Positions 19,410 to 29,062 of a DNA stretch of 64,000 nucleotides are shown piece after piece. The notes beneath the pieces were generated by a model. It saw nothing but the letters and a program-made list of their open reading frames with translations. It did no database searches and was not told the origin of the DNA. Positions within the stretch are counted from its first letter, which is position 1. Each line of letters starts with the position of its first letter. The translations under genes and the position numbers were made by a program. The stretch is from NCBI GenBank assembly GCA_016713585.1, contig JADJOV010000004.1, forward strand, positions 94,489 through 158,488, given 5' to 3'. This stretch comes from Bdellovibrionales bacterium. Its GTDB lineage: Bacteria; Bdellovibrionota; Bdellovibrionia; Bdellovibrionales; Bdellovibrionaceae.

Positions 19410-20737
19410 ATGATTACCTTCAAGATTGCCTTTCGAAACGTTTGGAAGAATTGGCGACAGAGCGTTGCAAGTGTTGTTTCCGTTTCTGCAGCTTTTTTAA
19501 CTTTGGCCCTTTTTCAGGGATATTTACTTGATGTTGAGGGCTTATTTTCGAGTATTTATCGGCATCGGGCCATGTTCGGGGATGCCATGGTTGAGCATCG
19601 AGATTTATACACTCCTGAAGGACGCTCGGAGCCTTGGAAACACCTGATTGATTCTAAAAGTCAGAAATTTATTCAGGATTTCGTCGAGAGAAATTCAGAT
19701 CTAGTGACGACACGAGTGCGATTTTGAGAACGTCTGGACTGGCAACCAACGGTAAAACATCGGTGATTTTTGCAGGGGTTGGCTATGATTTGGCTGAGGG
19801 ACTTCAAATGCGAGGGTCTCGCTGGGGATGGAATGCGTTGTACGGTCAGACCTTAGAGGCCTCTCAGAATTCGGCTGGGATTGTGATTGGCCAGACCATG
19901 GCAACACTGTTTGGATGTCAACCATTAGCTAAGCGAACAGTTTCGAGTTTTTTAGATCCAGTGGAGGGGAGGAAAATAGGGTTTTCTTGCGAGGGGGATC
20001 AAACTTCGCTTCAATTGTCGGGGGCGACTCAAGATGGACAGCTCAATGCCATTGATTCTCAAATTGTTGGGTTTGTGGATGGAGGGTTCAAAGATATCGA
20101 TGGACGCTATATCATGATGTCACTAGAGAACGCGCAAATTTTGGCAGGAACTTCAGGCGTTACCTATGAGACATTTTTGCTTAAATCTCCAAATCTTGCG
20201 AAAGAATTTAACGAGAAATTTCAAAAAGAAGCGGATGCCTTAAATTTGCCGCTTAAATTTCAGACCTGGAAGGTGCATCCCTACTATGGGGATGCTTTTA
20301 TTCGAAGTATGGAGCTGTTGGCTCTTTTTAGAAATTTTGTGGTTGTGATCGTTTTGACCATTGCAACTTTATCGGTCCTTAATACATTGATTAAAGTCGT
20401 CAATGAACGCACACGCGAAATCGGAACGCTGAGGAGTTTGGGATATCGAAAATTTCAGATCTCTCAGATATTTGTTTTTGAGGCAGCTGGGTTAGCCCTT
20501 CTGGGAAATGGTGTTGGAATTTTGGGGGCCATCATTATATCTTTGTTGATTAATCATAGCGGGTTGGTTTACAAGGCGGGAATGTTTGTTGAGCCGGCAC
20601 CACTGACCGTGGCGATAGATTTGAAAATATACTTGGCGAGTTTTTTATATTTGTCGATGCTTGCTGTGCTGGCAGCATTGGTGGCACTGCGTCTGACCTT
20701 GAAACGGAAAGTTTCTGAAAATCTATGTTATGCCTAA
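19410..20737 (+). CDS. Second LolC/LolE-type ABC permease, frame-broken
   Basis: The N-terminus (KIAFRNVWKNWRQSVASVVS, then a helix) and the C-terminal FtsX helices (FRNFVVVIVLTIATLSVLNT; RTREIGTLRSLGYRKFQI) match the first permease. The frame changes near 19725 (VRF-stop; reading continues as LRTSGLATNGKTSVIFAG). The product of about 442 residues would pair with the 17318 permease as a LolCE-like heterodimer. The overlap of 13 bases with the barrel gene downstream suggests one transcript. Confidence 0.86.
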
Positions 20738-22017
20738 AAATTTCGGCCTTTCTGTTTGCGTTTTCAGCCGGTCTACCCGCTGAGGCTAGCAACTGGTCTC
20801 ATCGATCGGCATTTGAATGGGTCAATGGCCTGCTTGGGAAGGATGTTCAGGAGTCTTCGATTAATCCTGGAAACCGAATCGCCGAAATTGAAACAGTCGT
20901 ATTGAAATCTGATTTTAGGGCAGATCTTCAATGGCGCTATCTTTCTCGAGGAAAATTTGTTTTGAGGCCGAGGGTCTTGATTAACGGTAGTCAGGTAGGT
21001 TTTTCGGATACACGGGTAGGTTCCGAGGGTGAAAAGGAAATTGTTCAAAGGACAAAAGTCCAACCTGATTTGACCGAAGCTTTTCTCGATTGGTCTCTGG
21101 GCGATAGGCTAGGTCTAACCTGGGGTTTGCAGAATTATCAGTGGGGGCCCGCGGAACTCACAGGGCCATCGAATCCGATTTTTCATTTTACAACTGCACA
21201 AAAATCATTTCTCTTTAAAGACAAAGGCCGGATTATAAATAGAATTAATTTTTCACTCGGTGAGATCTTCAGTGCTGTCTATCTGCAAGAGGTGGCGGAT
21301 AATCAGCAGACATTTTGGATTGCAGATAGATCTTTTGAGAAAAAGACTTTGGTAAAAGTTGAGCTTCGATCTGGTGTGAATGCAAATCGTTACATAGGCC
21401 TCGTGTACGGAAAGCAGGAAGCGCAGAAGATATTTTCTGGAGGCTATTTCAATTTTAGTTTCACTGACGCGTTTTCTTTTTATGCTGACGGGAAAGTGGT
21501 TGATGGGTCCATTGCCTATTATCCCCAGGAGATTTCACCAGGGACTTATGTGCTGAATACCTCCGAAGAAAGGCTTTTGAAATCACACCAATATGTGATT
21601 GGCGGAATCAGATGGCAGGGGCGTTTGGATTTTCGTCTTGAATATCTCTTCAATTCAGCGGGATACAAAAAGGAGGAAATTGAAAATGCTGTCAAGTCAA
21701 CTCAGGCCCCGAACCCTTTTGGACTATTCAATCTCAATAGGCTTGCTCGCAACGGAAATGAGGTCATTGGAAAAGAATATGCCTATATGAGCCTGCGCTT
21801 GCCAGACTTAGGAAAGAAACGGGATGCCAGTGTTTCACTGAGATATTTGGTTTCATTGCAAGACGAGTCTTCTAGCACTCAGCTGGACTATGACAAGGTT
21901 CTAAACGATATGCTCAATTTCTATTTCGAGGGGACCGTCAACGCAGGCCGTAAAGATACTGAGTTTAACCTGATGGAGAAGGGCTCGGCTTTTGTGGGGG
22001 TCAGATTGTCCTGGTAG
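20725..22017 (+). CDS. Outer-membrane beta-barrel (porin-like) protein
   Basis: 430 residues, intact. The signal peptide (ISAFLFAFSAGLPAEA) is cut near residue 22. The rest is alternating amphipathic strands with aromatic girdles (LGLTWGLQNYQWGPAELTGP; YFNFSFTDAFSFYADGKVVD) and an aromatic C-terminus (VGVRLSW). No named family is recognised with confidence. Being last in the ABC-LolA-ABC unit, it could be the outer-membrane end of a dedicated lipid or lipoprotein export path. Confidence 0.75.
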   Translation: MLCLKISAFLFAFSAGLPAEASNWSHRSAFEWVNGLLGKDVQESSINPGNRIAEIETVVLKSDFRADLQWRYLSRGKFVLRPRVLINGSQVGFSDTRVGSEGEKEIVQRTKVQPDLTEAFLDWSLGDRLGLTWGLQNYQWGPAELTGPSNPIFHFTTAQKSFLFKDKGRIINRINFSLGEIFSAVYLQEVADNQQTFWIADRSFEKKTLVKVELRSGVNANRYIGLVYGKQEAQKIFSGGYFNFSFTDAFSFYADGKVVDGSIAYYPQEISPGTYVLNTSEERLLKSHQYVIGGIRWQGRLDFRLEYLFNSAGYKKEEIENAVKSTQAPNPFGLFNLNRLARNGNEVIGKEYAYMSLRLPDLGKKRDASVSLRYLVSLQDESSSTQLDYDKVLNDMLNFYFEGTVNAGRKDTEFNLMEKGSAFVGVRLSW

Positions 22018-22098
22018 ACGGTCCCTTATTGGTCTAATTCTGCCAGAACCAGAAGACTTTCTTTAAGTTAATAATTATAATTTAGAGGCGAGGTATTA

Positions 22099-22987
22099 AT
22101 GGCAAAAAGCAGCAGTCGGGTCCGCGTTGAATTTTGTTCGCTTTGTTTTTCTTTGTTTTCTGTGTTTTTGTTTTCCTTCTTTATGGACCCTTGGCTCTTG
22201 CAGAGGAGGCCCTCCGGGGTCAGCGCCGCCGCAGGGGGGACAGGCTGTGACCCCTCAGGCTGTGACGGGCGCTCCCGTCGACTTCGACTTCCTGCAAGCA
22301 TTAGACTATCCAGAGTTACAGGTTGTGCCACGGGCCTCCGACAGGCTCGCCATGGAGGCTCAATATGAGAGAGAGTCCGGGTGGGGCAACTATTTTCCCT
22401 TTCAGTTTTCTGCTGGAGTGACTTTGCTTTCCGGAGTGATGCTGGAGGGAAGGTATAAAGAAGACTTCAAAGACCTTGATAAAGCAGATATGGATCTTGC
22501 GACCAAGAGCTCTGTCGGGATTGGCTTAGTTTGGCTTGGGTTAACCTACTATTTGTACCAGCAGCAGCCTTATGGGAGTGACCTTGGTAAGATAAAGGCT
22601 ATCAAAACCAAAGACAAGGACAAGGACAAGGACAAGGATAAACGAGCTGATCTGATGCGGGAACGTCTAGCTGAAGAAACGATGGAGCGAGCTTCTCGAA
22701 CGATGAAGATAGCGACTTGGGCCTCGGTCCTTACGAATTTAGCAGTGAATGGAGTTGTCTTTGCGCGAACCAATCGTAACAATAGTCTCGTGCCGTCGGC
22801 GGGCATGGTCGCGGCCCTTTTGCCGTTGATATTTCAGAGCCGTTACATTGAGAATTATGAAAAACACCTTGAGTACAAACGCAAAATTTTTGCCCCAGTG
22901 GCATCGCTGATTCCATTTCAGCCTCGAATCGATGGTTCAGGGGGATTTTTATTTGAGCCCCAGATGGTTCTAACATGGCGTTACTAG
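22099..22987 (+). CDS. Exported protein of unknown function with Lys-Asp repeat, frame-broken start
   Basis: The main open frame runs to 22987 and holds two hydrophobic segments near 22410-22430 and 22515-22560 and a (KD)n linker. The visible N-terminus of that frame is poor. The best start is the ATG at 22099, with GAGGCGAGG upstream. Adding one T to the T4 run near 22131-22134 gives a signal peptide ending PLALA-EEA, and a second shift near 22215 enters the main frame (PPGSAPPQGGQ). The protein contains TMKIATWASVLTNLAVNGVV and a C-terminal strand-like end (PQMVLTWRY). No family is recognised. It overlaps the next gene by 13 bases. Confidence 0.6.
22613..22636. repeat. In-frame GACAAG hexamer repeat, 4 copies
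   Basis: Four perfect GACAAG units followed by GATAAA encode alternating Asp-Lys inside the 22099 gene. The 6-base unit keeps the frame, so copy-number changes would only lengthen or shorten a charged linker. Confidence 0.85.
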
Positions 22988-23814
22988 AAGATTTGAGAAC
23001 TCATTCAGGGCGGGTGATCGGCATTTTCTTTTTCGGAGTGCTATGGGTGGGGCCAACAAACTTCAGTCAGGCTCGAGTCGATGAGGGAAATTGTGGATCT
23101 GTAGAAGAATTTAAGAGGACCTTTGAGTTCCTAACCAAAGAAGAGAGTCTAATTTTGAATGAGGCCGAGGCCATTCGCGAGGCTTTATTGGTTTCGGCCG
23201 GGTGTGATAATGCCAGTTTGCGATTTCAAAAAATTTATAATCTATTGAAAAAATCAGGGGTGGATTTGCGACAGAGCTTTTTGGTGGCTCTCAAATTTGT
23301 GTCTAAGGATGACCAAATGGTTGAGAATTTTGTCGAGATTTTCAAAAAGATATATCTTGAAAACTACCTTGATATGGATTTTGTCACCGCCTTGAAGTTT
23401 TCTTTGGCTCTATCGGACAGGTATGAAGGAAATTCCGAGACACTCAGAGAGGATTTTACAAAGATAGTTAAATTTTGTTCAAACGAAAAGGAAATGGCGC
23501 TTAACGTTAACACTTGTGGTCAGGTTGCGCTCGAACTGACGAGATATTCGAAATACTATCCAGACGGATTTTTTACTGCATTTCAAAAGGTGTATCATTT
23601 TTTACGAACTAACAAAAGAATGGGCATAGGAGTGGCAGAGGCCTTGAGAATCACGACCCGCGTTGTTTCGAAAGGGCCAAAAGCACCAGAAAATTTCATC
23701 CAAACGATTGAGTATGCACTTATCAATTCTCGATTGAAATTGAATCCAAGACAAGCATTAGGCCTTGGCCTGGCGGTCTCTGATCAATCGCAAAAATTAA
23801 GGGTCGTGGAGTGA
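22975..23814 (+). CDS. Exported alpha-helical repeat protein, unknown
   Basis: 279 residues. The hydrophobic leader (VIGIFFFGVLWVGPTNFSQA) looks like a signal peptide. The mature part shows loosely repeated helical units of about 38 residues, each with an aromatic/basic pattern (SLRFQKIYNLLKKSGVDLRQ; MVENFVEIFKKIYLENYLDM; LREDFTKIVKFC; FFTAFQKVYHFLRTNKRMGI). No family is recognised. It overlaps its neighbours on both sides (13 and 4 bases) and belongs to the same transcript as the preceding block. Confidence 0.65.
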   Translation: MALLEDLRTHSGRVIGIFFFGVLWVGPTNFSQARVDEGNCGSVEEFKRTFEFLTKEESLILNEAEAIREALLVSAGCDNASLRFQKIYNLLKKSGVDLRQSFLVALKFVSKDDQMVENFVEIFKKIYLENYLDMDFVTALKFSLALSDRYEGNSETLREDFTKIVKFCSNEKEMALNVNTCGQVALELTRYSKYYPDGFFTAFQKVYHFLRTNKRMGIGVAEALRITTRVVSKGPKAPENFIQTIEYALINSRLKLNPRQALGLGLAVSDQSQKLRVVE

Positions 23815-24731
23815 GACTCTACGTATTTTCGGGTTTATTTTTTCTATTTTTATTTACATCTCTGTCCGTCGAGGCCCAGGACCGAGAACTTTCTGTGACG
23901 GAAGTTGAAGTTCAATGGCAGGAAGAGGCAGGAGCTGAAAAATATCATATCGAGGTAAAAACAAAGTCAGGTCGATTTGTAAAGAAGTTTGAGTCTAAGA
24001 AAACCTTGTTCAAGTTTCGCGCCCAAGCCGGTCAGTACATGATCCGGGCTCAGACAGAGACAAATGAAGGACGATTGGGACTTTGGACGGATTGGGTCGA
24101 CGTTAACATTCCGCCGAAGAAAGTGGAATTCAAAGCGAATTTCCCGACGAATATAGTGGCTCAGCCAGAAGTCCTCAATGCCCCCGTTCGGGTGAGTTGG
24201 GAAGGCTCAGGTTCAGAGGCAAAATATGAAATTCGGATCGTCAATGAACACAATGAAGTCATAAAGGTTTTAGAGACTCTAACCCCTGATGCTCAAATTG
24301 AATTACCTCCTGGAAGGTATTCGGTCGAAGTTGTGGCCATTGCTGAAGACGGACTTCGTTCTAAGTCGGCCAAGTTGAATTCGGCCATAGTTATTTCACC
24401 AGCAGCCAGGCTTCCGGCTCCCAAGTTTAAGGTGGCGCCTGGAATTGCCCCTCAGTTAGGTAAAAAAAAGGCTAAGCACCTTGAGTTTGAATCCAAGGCT
24501 GGTCAATCGAATGTTTTTCATTTAGAAAAGTGCCCTTTACTTGCCGAAAGGTGGACTCTCGTGGAAAAGGGAATTCTTGGGGGTCCAATCTGGAGTCCTC
24601 GAGCTGACTTACCCCCTGGGAAATATCGGGTACACTTTTGGTCGGAATCGGCAGGATGGGAGAAATCCCCCAGTGTCAGTTGGGAATTTGTTGTTAAACC
24701 AACTGAGGAAGCTGTTGCCTGGGTTTTATAG
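23811..24731 (+). CDS. Exported fibronectin-III-like beta-sandwich protein
   Basis: 306 residues starting at GTG 23811, which overlaps the previous stop (GTGA). The signal peptide (YVFSGLFFLFLFTSLSVEA) is cut near residue 22. Three repeats of beta-sandwich type follow, with Fn3-like signatures: VEVQWQEEAGAEKYHIEV, VRVSWEGSGSEAKYEIRI, and YRVHFWSESAGWEKSPSVSW. It is probably periplasmic or surface-located and ends the 22-kb plus-strand block. It converges with the next gene, the two stops overlapping by 6 bases; no terminator is visible. Confidence 0.68.
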   Translation: MRLYVFSGLFFLFLFTSLSVEAQDRELSVTEVEVQWQEEAGAEKYHIEVKTKSGRFVKKFESKKTLFKFRAQAGQYMIRAQTETNEGRLGLWTDWVDVNIPPKKVEFKANFPTNIVAQPEVLNAPVRVSWEGSGSEAKYEIRIVNEHNEVIKVLETLTPDAQIELPPGRYSVEVVAIAEDGLRSKSAKLNSAIVISPAARLPAPKFKVAPGIAPQLGKKKAKHLEFESKAGQSNVFHLEKCPLLAERWTLVEKGILGGPIWSPRADLPPGKYRVHFWSESAGWEKSPSVSWEFVVKPTEEAVAWVL

Positions 24732-25694
24732 ATTACCCATAGCAGCCTCTAAGCGAATAGTAATATTGAGATCTCGATGGAAGTTGGTGGCTCTGGCGAA
24801 GTTCATTTGGGGCGAAATATCCAAAAAAAGCCACTTGTTTTGAAACTGGCGACGAAAGTTAACTCCTGCGCTGATTCCATCGCCATACCAATTGTGGTCT
24901 TCTTCAGATGAGACGAAACGGGAGTCGTAAGAAATTGAGTTGTTTTCATCGAGGCTCTGAAGAAGGCTTGGTCCGTGGGCTGTGGTAAATTTTTGAGCAG
25001 TCATGGCCCAGCGGAGTTCATTGACAAATCGAAACAGGAGGGACGTATTGATGGCCTTGTCTGAGCTTAAGGAAGTCACGGCCTGCCACTCGTCATGGTT
25101 TGACCAACCAATTTCTTGATAGAAGTGATGAATGAAAAAATCACCATCAAAATTTCGGCGCGCTCTCAAAATTGAATATAGATCAATGGTTCTCGTTAGC
25201 CCCACTCGATTTTCCCAATTGACATTCCATTTAACTAACTCCTGACGAGCCTTATTAATCCCTGTCAGTGGGGCTCCAGGGGTTCTGGGTTCATCTTTTA
25301 AAGCTTTGGGTTCAAAAAAATTAAGAATAGATTCCTGAATTCGGAGACCAAAATCTTCGACATTCTTAAGGCGAAGATTGAGTCTGACCTGGAAATCATT
25401 AGATTCCTTTCCTGTTTCACTGAAATAGTTTGAATGGACTAGCCTCAATGTGCTTAGATTTGCTTCATCATCAGCCCGGGTGGTTCCAAAGAATGAATCC
25501 AAACGATTCGAGAGAGTAAACACTCGCGATGTCATCGTCTGTTGAAACTGGTTGACGCTCACAGAGAGGGGGGGGCTCGACGGATCGGGGCGTTCGACCT
25601 CGACTTCAGTCACTGTTTTCGCATGGACGAGAGTCGTGGCAAGCACAACACTGATCAAAAAAAAGATGCCTTTCAGAAAACGACGCTGGGTCAT
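24726..25694 (-). CDS. Exported, barrel-like protein of unknown function
   Basis: 322 residues with a clear signal peptide (FLISVVLATTLVHA, cut after residue 25). The mature part has many alternating strands with aromatic residues (FQVRLNLRLKNVEDFGLRIQ; TSLLFRFVNELRWAMTAQ; NKWLFLDISPQMNFARA), which suggests an outer-membrane barrel, although the last residue is not aromatic. No family is recognised. It is divergent from deoC. Confidence 0.6.
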   Translation of the reverse strand: MTQRRFLKGIFFLISVVLATTLVHAKTVTEVEVERPDPSSPPLSVSVNQFQQTMTSRVFTLSNRLDSFFGTTRADDEANLSTLRLVHSNYFSETGKESNDFQVRLNLRLKNVEDFGLRIQESILNFFEPKALKDEPRTPGAPLTGINKARQELVKWNVNWENRVGLTRTIDLYSILRARRNFDGDFFIHHFYQEIGWSNHDEWQAVTSLSSDKAINTSLLFRFVNELRWAMTAQKFTTAHGPSLLQSLDENNSISYDSRFVSSEEDHNWYGDGISAGVNFRRQFQNKWLFLDISPQMNFARATNFHRDLNITIRLEAAMGNL

Positions 25695-25770
25695 TTTCCA
25701 ATTCTATTGAATCTATGTTCAGCGTCAAACTCATTGCAAAAAAATGACTCCATCGTAGATTTTAACGACG

Positions 25771-26721
25771 ATGGGGGTTCACATGAGGCCATTCAGCAAT
25801 TCTTCGCCCGTTGACGCTGTCGGGATTCAGGAGCGGGCTGATTTTTTTACAAAACGGAGTCTCAAAAAAGAGTCCAAGGTTTCTGCCCTCTATTTGGCTT
25901 TAAGAATGTGTGATCTCACAACTTTGGAAGGAGCTGATACGCCAGGACGGGTGATTCAGCTTTGTGAGAAAGCAAAAAATCCAATGCCGCCGAGCGTATT
26001 TCATGCACTTTTTAATGATTTTGCCGGGCAGTCTGCCTTCGCACAGATTCCCTCTGTGGCCGCAGTTTGTGTCTATCCTTCCACGGTTGCAGTGGCTGCG
26101 CGGGCGCTCCATGGGACTGGAATTGGGGTGGCTTCAGTCGCCACAGCCTTCCCCTCTGGTCAATGTCCTCTTGAGATTAAGGTTCAAGATGTCAAGTATG
26201 CCATTGACCAAGGGGCTTCAGAAATTGATATGGTCATCAATCGAGGCGCCTTTTTGTCGGGGGACCTTCAGCAAGTCTATGATGAGATTGTTGAAGTGAA
26301 GAGAGTTTGTGGGTCAGTGCATCTAAAAGTCATTCTAGAAACAGGTGAGCTTGGATCCTATGACCGAGTCCGTTTAGCCTCGGATATTGCCATGGAGGCT
26401 GGCGCTGATTTTATTAAGACCTCGACCGGCAAAATCACTCCTGCGGCAACCCTTCCGGTGACCCTTGTAATGCTCCAGGCAATTTCAGATTTTTATCAAA
26501 GGACAAACAAAAAAGTAGGAATGAAGCCGGCGGGTGGAATTCGAACGGCGAAGCAGGCCATTCAATATTTGTGTATGCTCTATGAAACATTAGGGCCGGA
26601 ATGGATGACTCCGGATTTGTTTCGTTTTGGAGCCAGTGCTCTGGTGAACGATCTTTTGCGGCAGATTACAAAAGAAGTTTTGGGTATCTATACTTACGAT
26701 AAATATTTTTCAGTCGATTGA
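25771..26721 (+). CDS. deoC: Deoxyribose-phosphate aldolase
   Basis: 316 residues, intact. It cleaves 2-deoxyribose-5-phosphate to glyceraldehyde-3-phosphate and acetaldehyde. The Schiff-base lysine lies in DFIKTSTGK, with the other barrel motifs ASVATAFPSG, EIDMVIN and LKVILETG, and the phosphate-binding end KPAGGIRT. It has a 40-residue N-terminal extension compared with short bacterial DeoC, like the longer subclass. It is followed after 14 bases by the aldehyde dehydrogenase pair, which would oxidise the acetaldehyde. In a predator this would suit catabolism of prey DNA sugars (inference). Confidence 0.95.
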   Translation: MGVHMRPFSNSSPVDAVGIQERADFFTKRSLKKESKVSALYLALRMCDLTTLEGADTPGRVIQLCEKAKNPMPPSVFHALFNDFAGQSAFAQIPSVAAVCVYPSTVAVAARALHGTGIGVASVATAFPSGQCPLEIKVQDVKYAIDQGASEIDMVINRGAFLSGDLQQVYDEIVEVKRVCGSVHLKVILETGELGSYDRVRLASDIAMEAGADFIKTSTGKITPAATLPVTLVMLQAISDFYQRTNKKVGMKPAGGIRTAKQAIQYLCMLYETLGPEWMTPDLFRFGASALVNDLLRQITKEVLGIYTYDKYFSVD

Positions 26722-26735
26722 AGGAAATGAATTCT

Positions 26736-28216
26736 ATGTCAAAAAGTCAAAGGCCAGCAACTGCAATGCCAGCAAAGCCAGAGTTTGGATATCAATCTTC
26801 TTTGGAGTCAACAGATCTTGTGAAGCTTCAGCCAAAACAAGGGTTGTTTATTGATGGGAAAATGAGGACGCCTTCGAATGGGAAATATTTTGACTCCGTC
26901 AACCCAGCGACTGAAAAAGTTCTCAGTCAAGTGCCTCTTGCGAACGCCAAAGACGTAGACCTCGCCGTGAGTGCGGCCAGGCGAGCCCAACGAAAAGTGT
27001 GGGGCAAAATGCATGGGTCGGAGCGGGGACGAATTCTTTTTCGAATTGCGCGGTTGTTACAAGAGCGAGCCCGAGAATTTACTGTGCTCGAGACTCTAGA
27101 TAATGGGAAACCAATTAAGGAATCTAGAGATATTGATATTCCTCTCGCGATCGCCCATTTTTTTTACTATGCGGGCTGGGCTGATAAATTGGAATATGCA
27201 GTGCCTGGTCGAAAAGTGAGACCTGTGGGGGTTGTCGGTCAAGTTATTCCCTGGAACTTTCCCCTTTTGATGGCTGCTTGGAAAATAGCTCCGGCCCTAG
27301 CTTGTGGAAACACCGTGGTTCTGAAGCCAGCAGAAACAACCTCACTTTCTTGTCTGTTGCTGACTGAGATTTTTATGGAAGCCGGAGTGCCTGACGGGGT
27401 GATTAATATAATCACCGGGGCTGGGGACACTGGAGCCGCCTTGCTCGGGCATTCAGACGTGGATAAAGTGGCCTTCACTGGGTCGACGGAGGTCGGTCGT
27501 TTGATTATGAAATCAATCGCCCCAACAAATAAAAAACTCACCCTTGAATTGGGCGGGAAGTCTGCACAAATTGTTTTTGAAGATTCGGCTTTGGATCAAG
27601 CCGTCGAAGGAGTGATCAACGGAATCTTCTTTAATCAAGGGCATGTGTGTTGTGCGGGATCGCGATTGCTGCTTGAAGAGTCTATTGCTGAGCCGTTTGT
27701 GCGGAAGCTCAAAGCTCGAATGGAGTATTTGAGAGTGGAAATCCACTCGATAAGAATACCGATATTGGAGCGATCAATTCTTCAGGGAGCTCGCCAAAAT
27801 TAGCCAAATGATTGAACTAGGAAAAGCAGAAGGTGGCGAGTATTTTGAGCCGACCACCCCAAAACATTCCAAATTCAGGGTATTTTCAAAAGCCCTGCTT
27901 TTTTAATAGGGTCTCATCTGCTTTTACCTTAAGTCGTGTTGAAATTTTTGGACCTGTCCTGACTATCTCAACTTTTCGAACCCCTCAAGAGGCGATCCTT
28001 AAGGCCAATGATACAGCTTACGGATTGGCTGCAGGAATATGGTCAGAGAAGGGTGCAAAAATTCATCAAGTCGCGACCGCGTTAAAGGCTGGCGTGATCT
28101 GGGCAAATACTTATAATAAATTTGATCCGACTTCGCCGTTTGGTGGTTACGGTGAGAGTGGTTTTGGCAGAGAAGGTGGGCGTCACGGGTTATTTCCTTA
28201 TTTGGAGACTATATAA
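26736..28216 (+). CDS. NAD-dependent aldehyde dehydrogenase, frame-broken
   Basis: About 493 residues. The start is the ATG at 26736, with AAGGA 10 bases upstream. Catalytic features: the Glu motif LELGGKSAQIV, the nucleophile Cys in FNQGHVCCAGSR, the NAD-binding GSTEVGR and VIPWNFPLLM. Three frame changes cluster at 27735-27870. The repaired sense reads GNPLDKNTDIGAINSSG, then ELAKISQMIELGKAEGGEYF, then PNSGYFQKPCFFNRVSSAF, then VEIFGPVLTISTFRTP. The TAA at 28214-28216 is followed directly, in the same frame, by the ATG of the second ALDH-like gene. It probably oxidises acetaldehyde from DeoC. Confidence 0.9.
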
Positions 28217-29062
28217 ATGTCGAAAATCAATAAAACAATTAAGTTGTTTATAGCTGGTGAGTTTCCAAGAACCGAGTCCGGCCGAAGTTGGCCTGTGTAT
28301 TTTTATAAAACAAACAAGATCTTTGCTCAGCTTTGCAAGGCGTCCCGAAAGGACCTCCGTAATTCTGTGACTGCAGCTCAAGGGGTCCAGGCGACTTGGG
28401 CTGCACGTTCTGCTTATAATCGCAGTCAGATTCTCTATCGAATGGCAGAGATGACGGAAGGCAAGCGAGAAGAGTTTAAACAAATTTTAGAAAAAACAAT
28501 CGGGATGACAAAAGTGGCTTCAGAAAAGGCAGTCGATGAAGCTATTCAGGCCTTTATTTACTACGCAGGATTTGCTGACAAGTATCAGCAAATTCTTGGC
28601 GCGGTCAACCCGGTGAATGGCCCCCATCACAATTTTACGACTCTTGAGCCGATTGGGGTGATTGGTCTTTTTTGTAATACGAAATTTAATCTGGGGAAGC
28701 TAGTTGCCCATATTGCCGCGCCAATTTCTATTGGAAATTCTGTGGTGGCGGTTCTTGCCCAAGAGGGGGCTGCGATACTGGCCCCCCTCGCTGAGGTCTT
28801 TGCCACTTCAGATTTACCAAAAGGCGTAGTCAATTTGCTAACAGGTGAGCTTGATGAGTTATTGAAGCCCATGGCAAGCCATATGGAAGTTCAAGCTATC
28901 AGTTGCCAGACTCACGAAGTTCATATTTTGGGTGAGGTTCGAACCTTGGCAGCAGGGAATATAAAAAGAGTGATTCCGCCCACTGGAAATGAGGTTCTTT
29001 CTTTGGAAGTTCTCAGGGGTTATCTTGAGGTTAAGACGGTGTGGCACCCTATCGGAGTTTAG
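28217..29062 (+). CDS. Truncated ALDH-like protein lacking the catalytic domain (ALDH16 C-domain type)
   Basis: 281 residues related to the NAD-domain half of aldehyde dehydrogenases (QATWAARSAYNRSQILYRMA; FIYYAGFADKYQQ; EPIGVIGL), but with no catalytic Cys or GGK/Glu motif and a divergent end. It begins immediately after the stop of the active ALDH and in the same frame. Fused, the two would look like ALDH16, whose second ALDH domain also lacks the catalytic cysteine. Similar deoC-ALDH-short-ALDH trios occur in other bacteria. The likely role is structural, as partner of the active subunit. Confidence 0.82.
   Translation: MSKINKTIKLFIAGEFPRTESGRSWPVYFYKTNKIFAQLCKASRKDLRNSVTAAQGVQATWAARSAYNRSQILYRMAEMTEGKREEFKQILEKTIGMTKVASEKAVDEAIQAFIYYAGFADKYQQILGAVNPVNGPHHNFTTLEPIGVIGLFCNTKFNLGKLVAHIAAPISIGNSVVAVLAQEGAAILAPLAEVFATSDLPKGVVNLLTGELDELLKPMASHMEVQAISCQTHEVHILGEVRTLAAGNIKRVIPPTGNEVLSLEVLRGYLEVKTVWHPIGV

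Noticed and set aside
22570..22806. Ser-Leu repeat protein on the minus strand
   Set aside because: It is the antisense reading of the GACAAG hexamer repeat.
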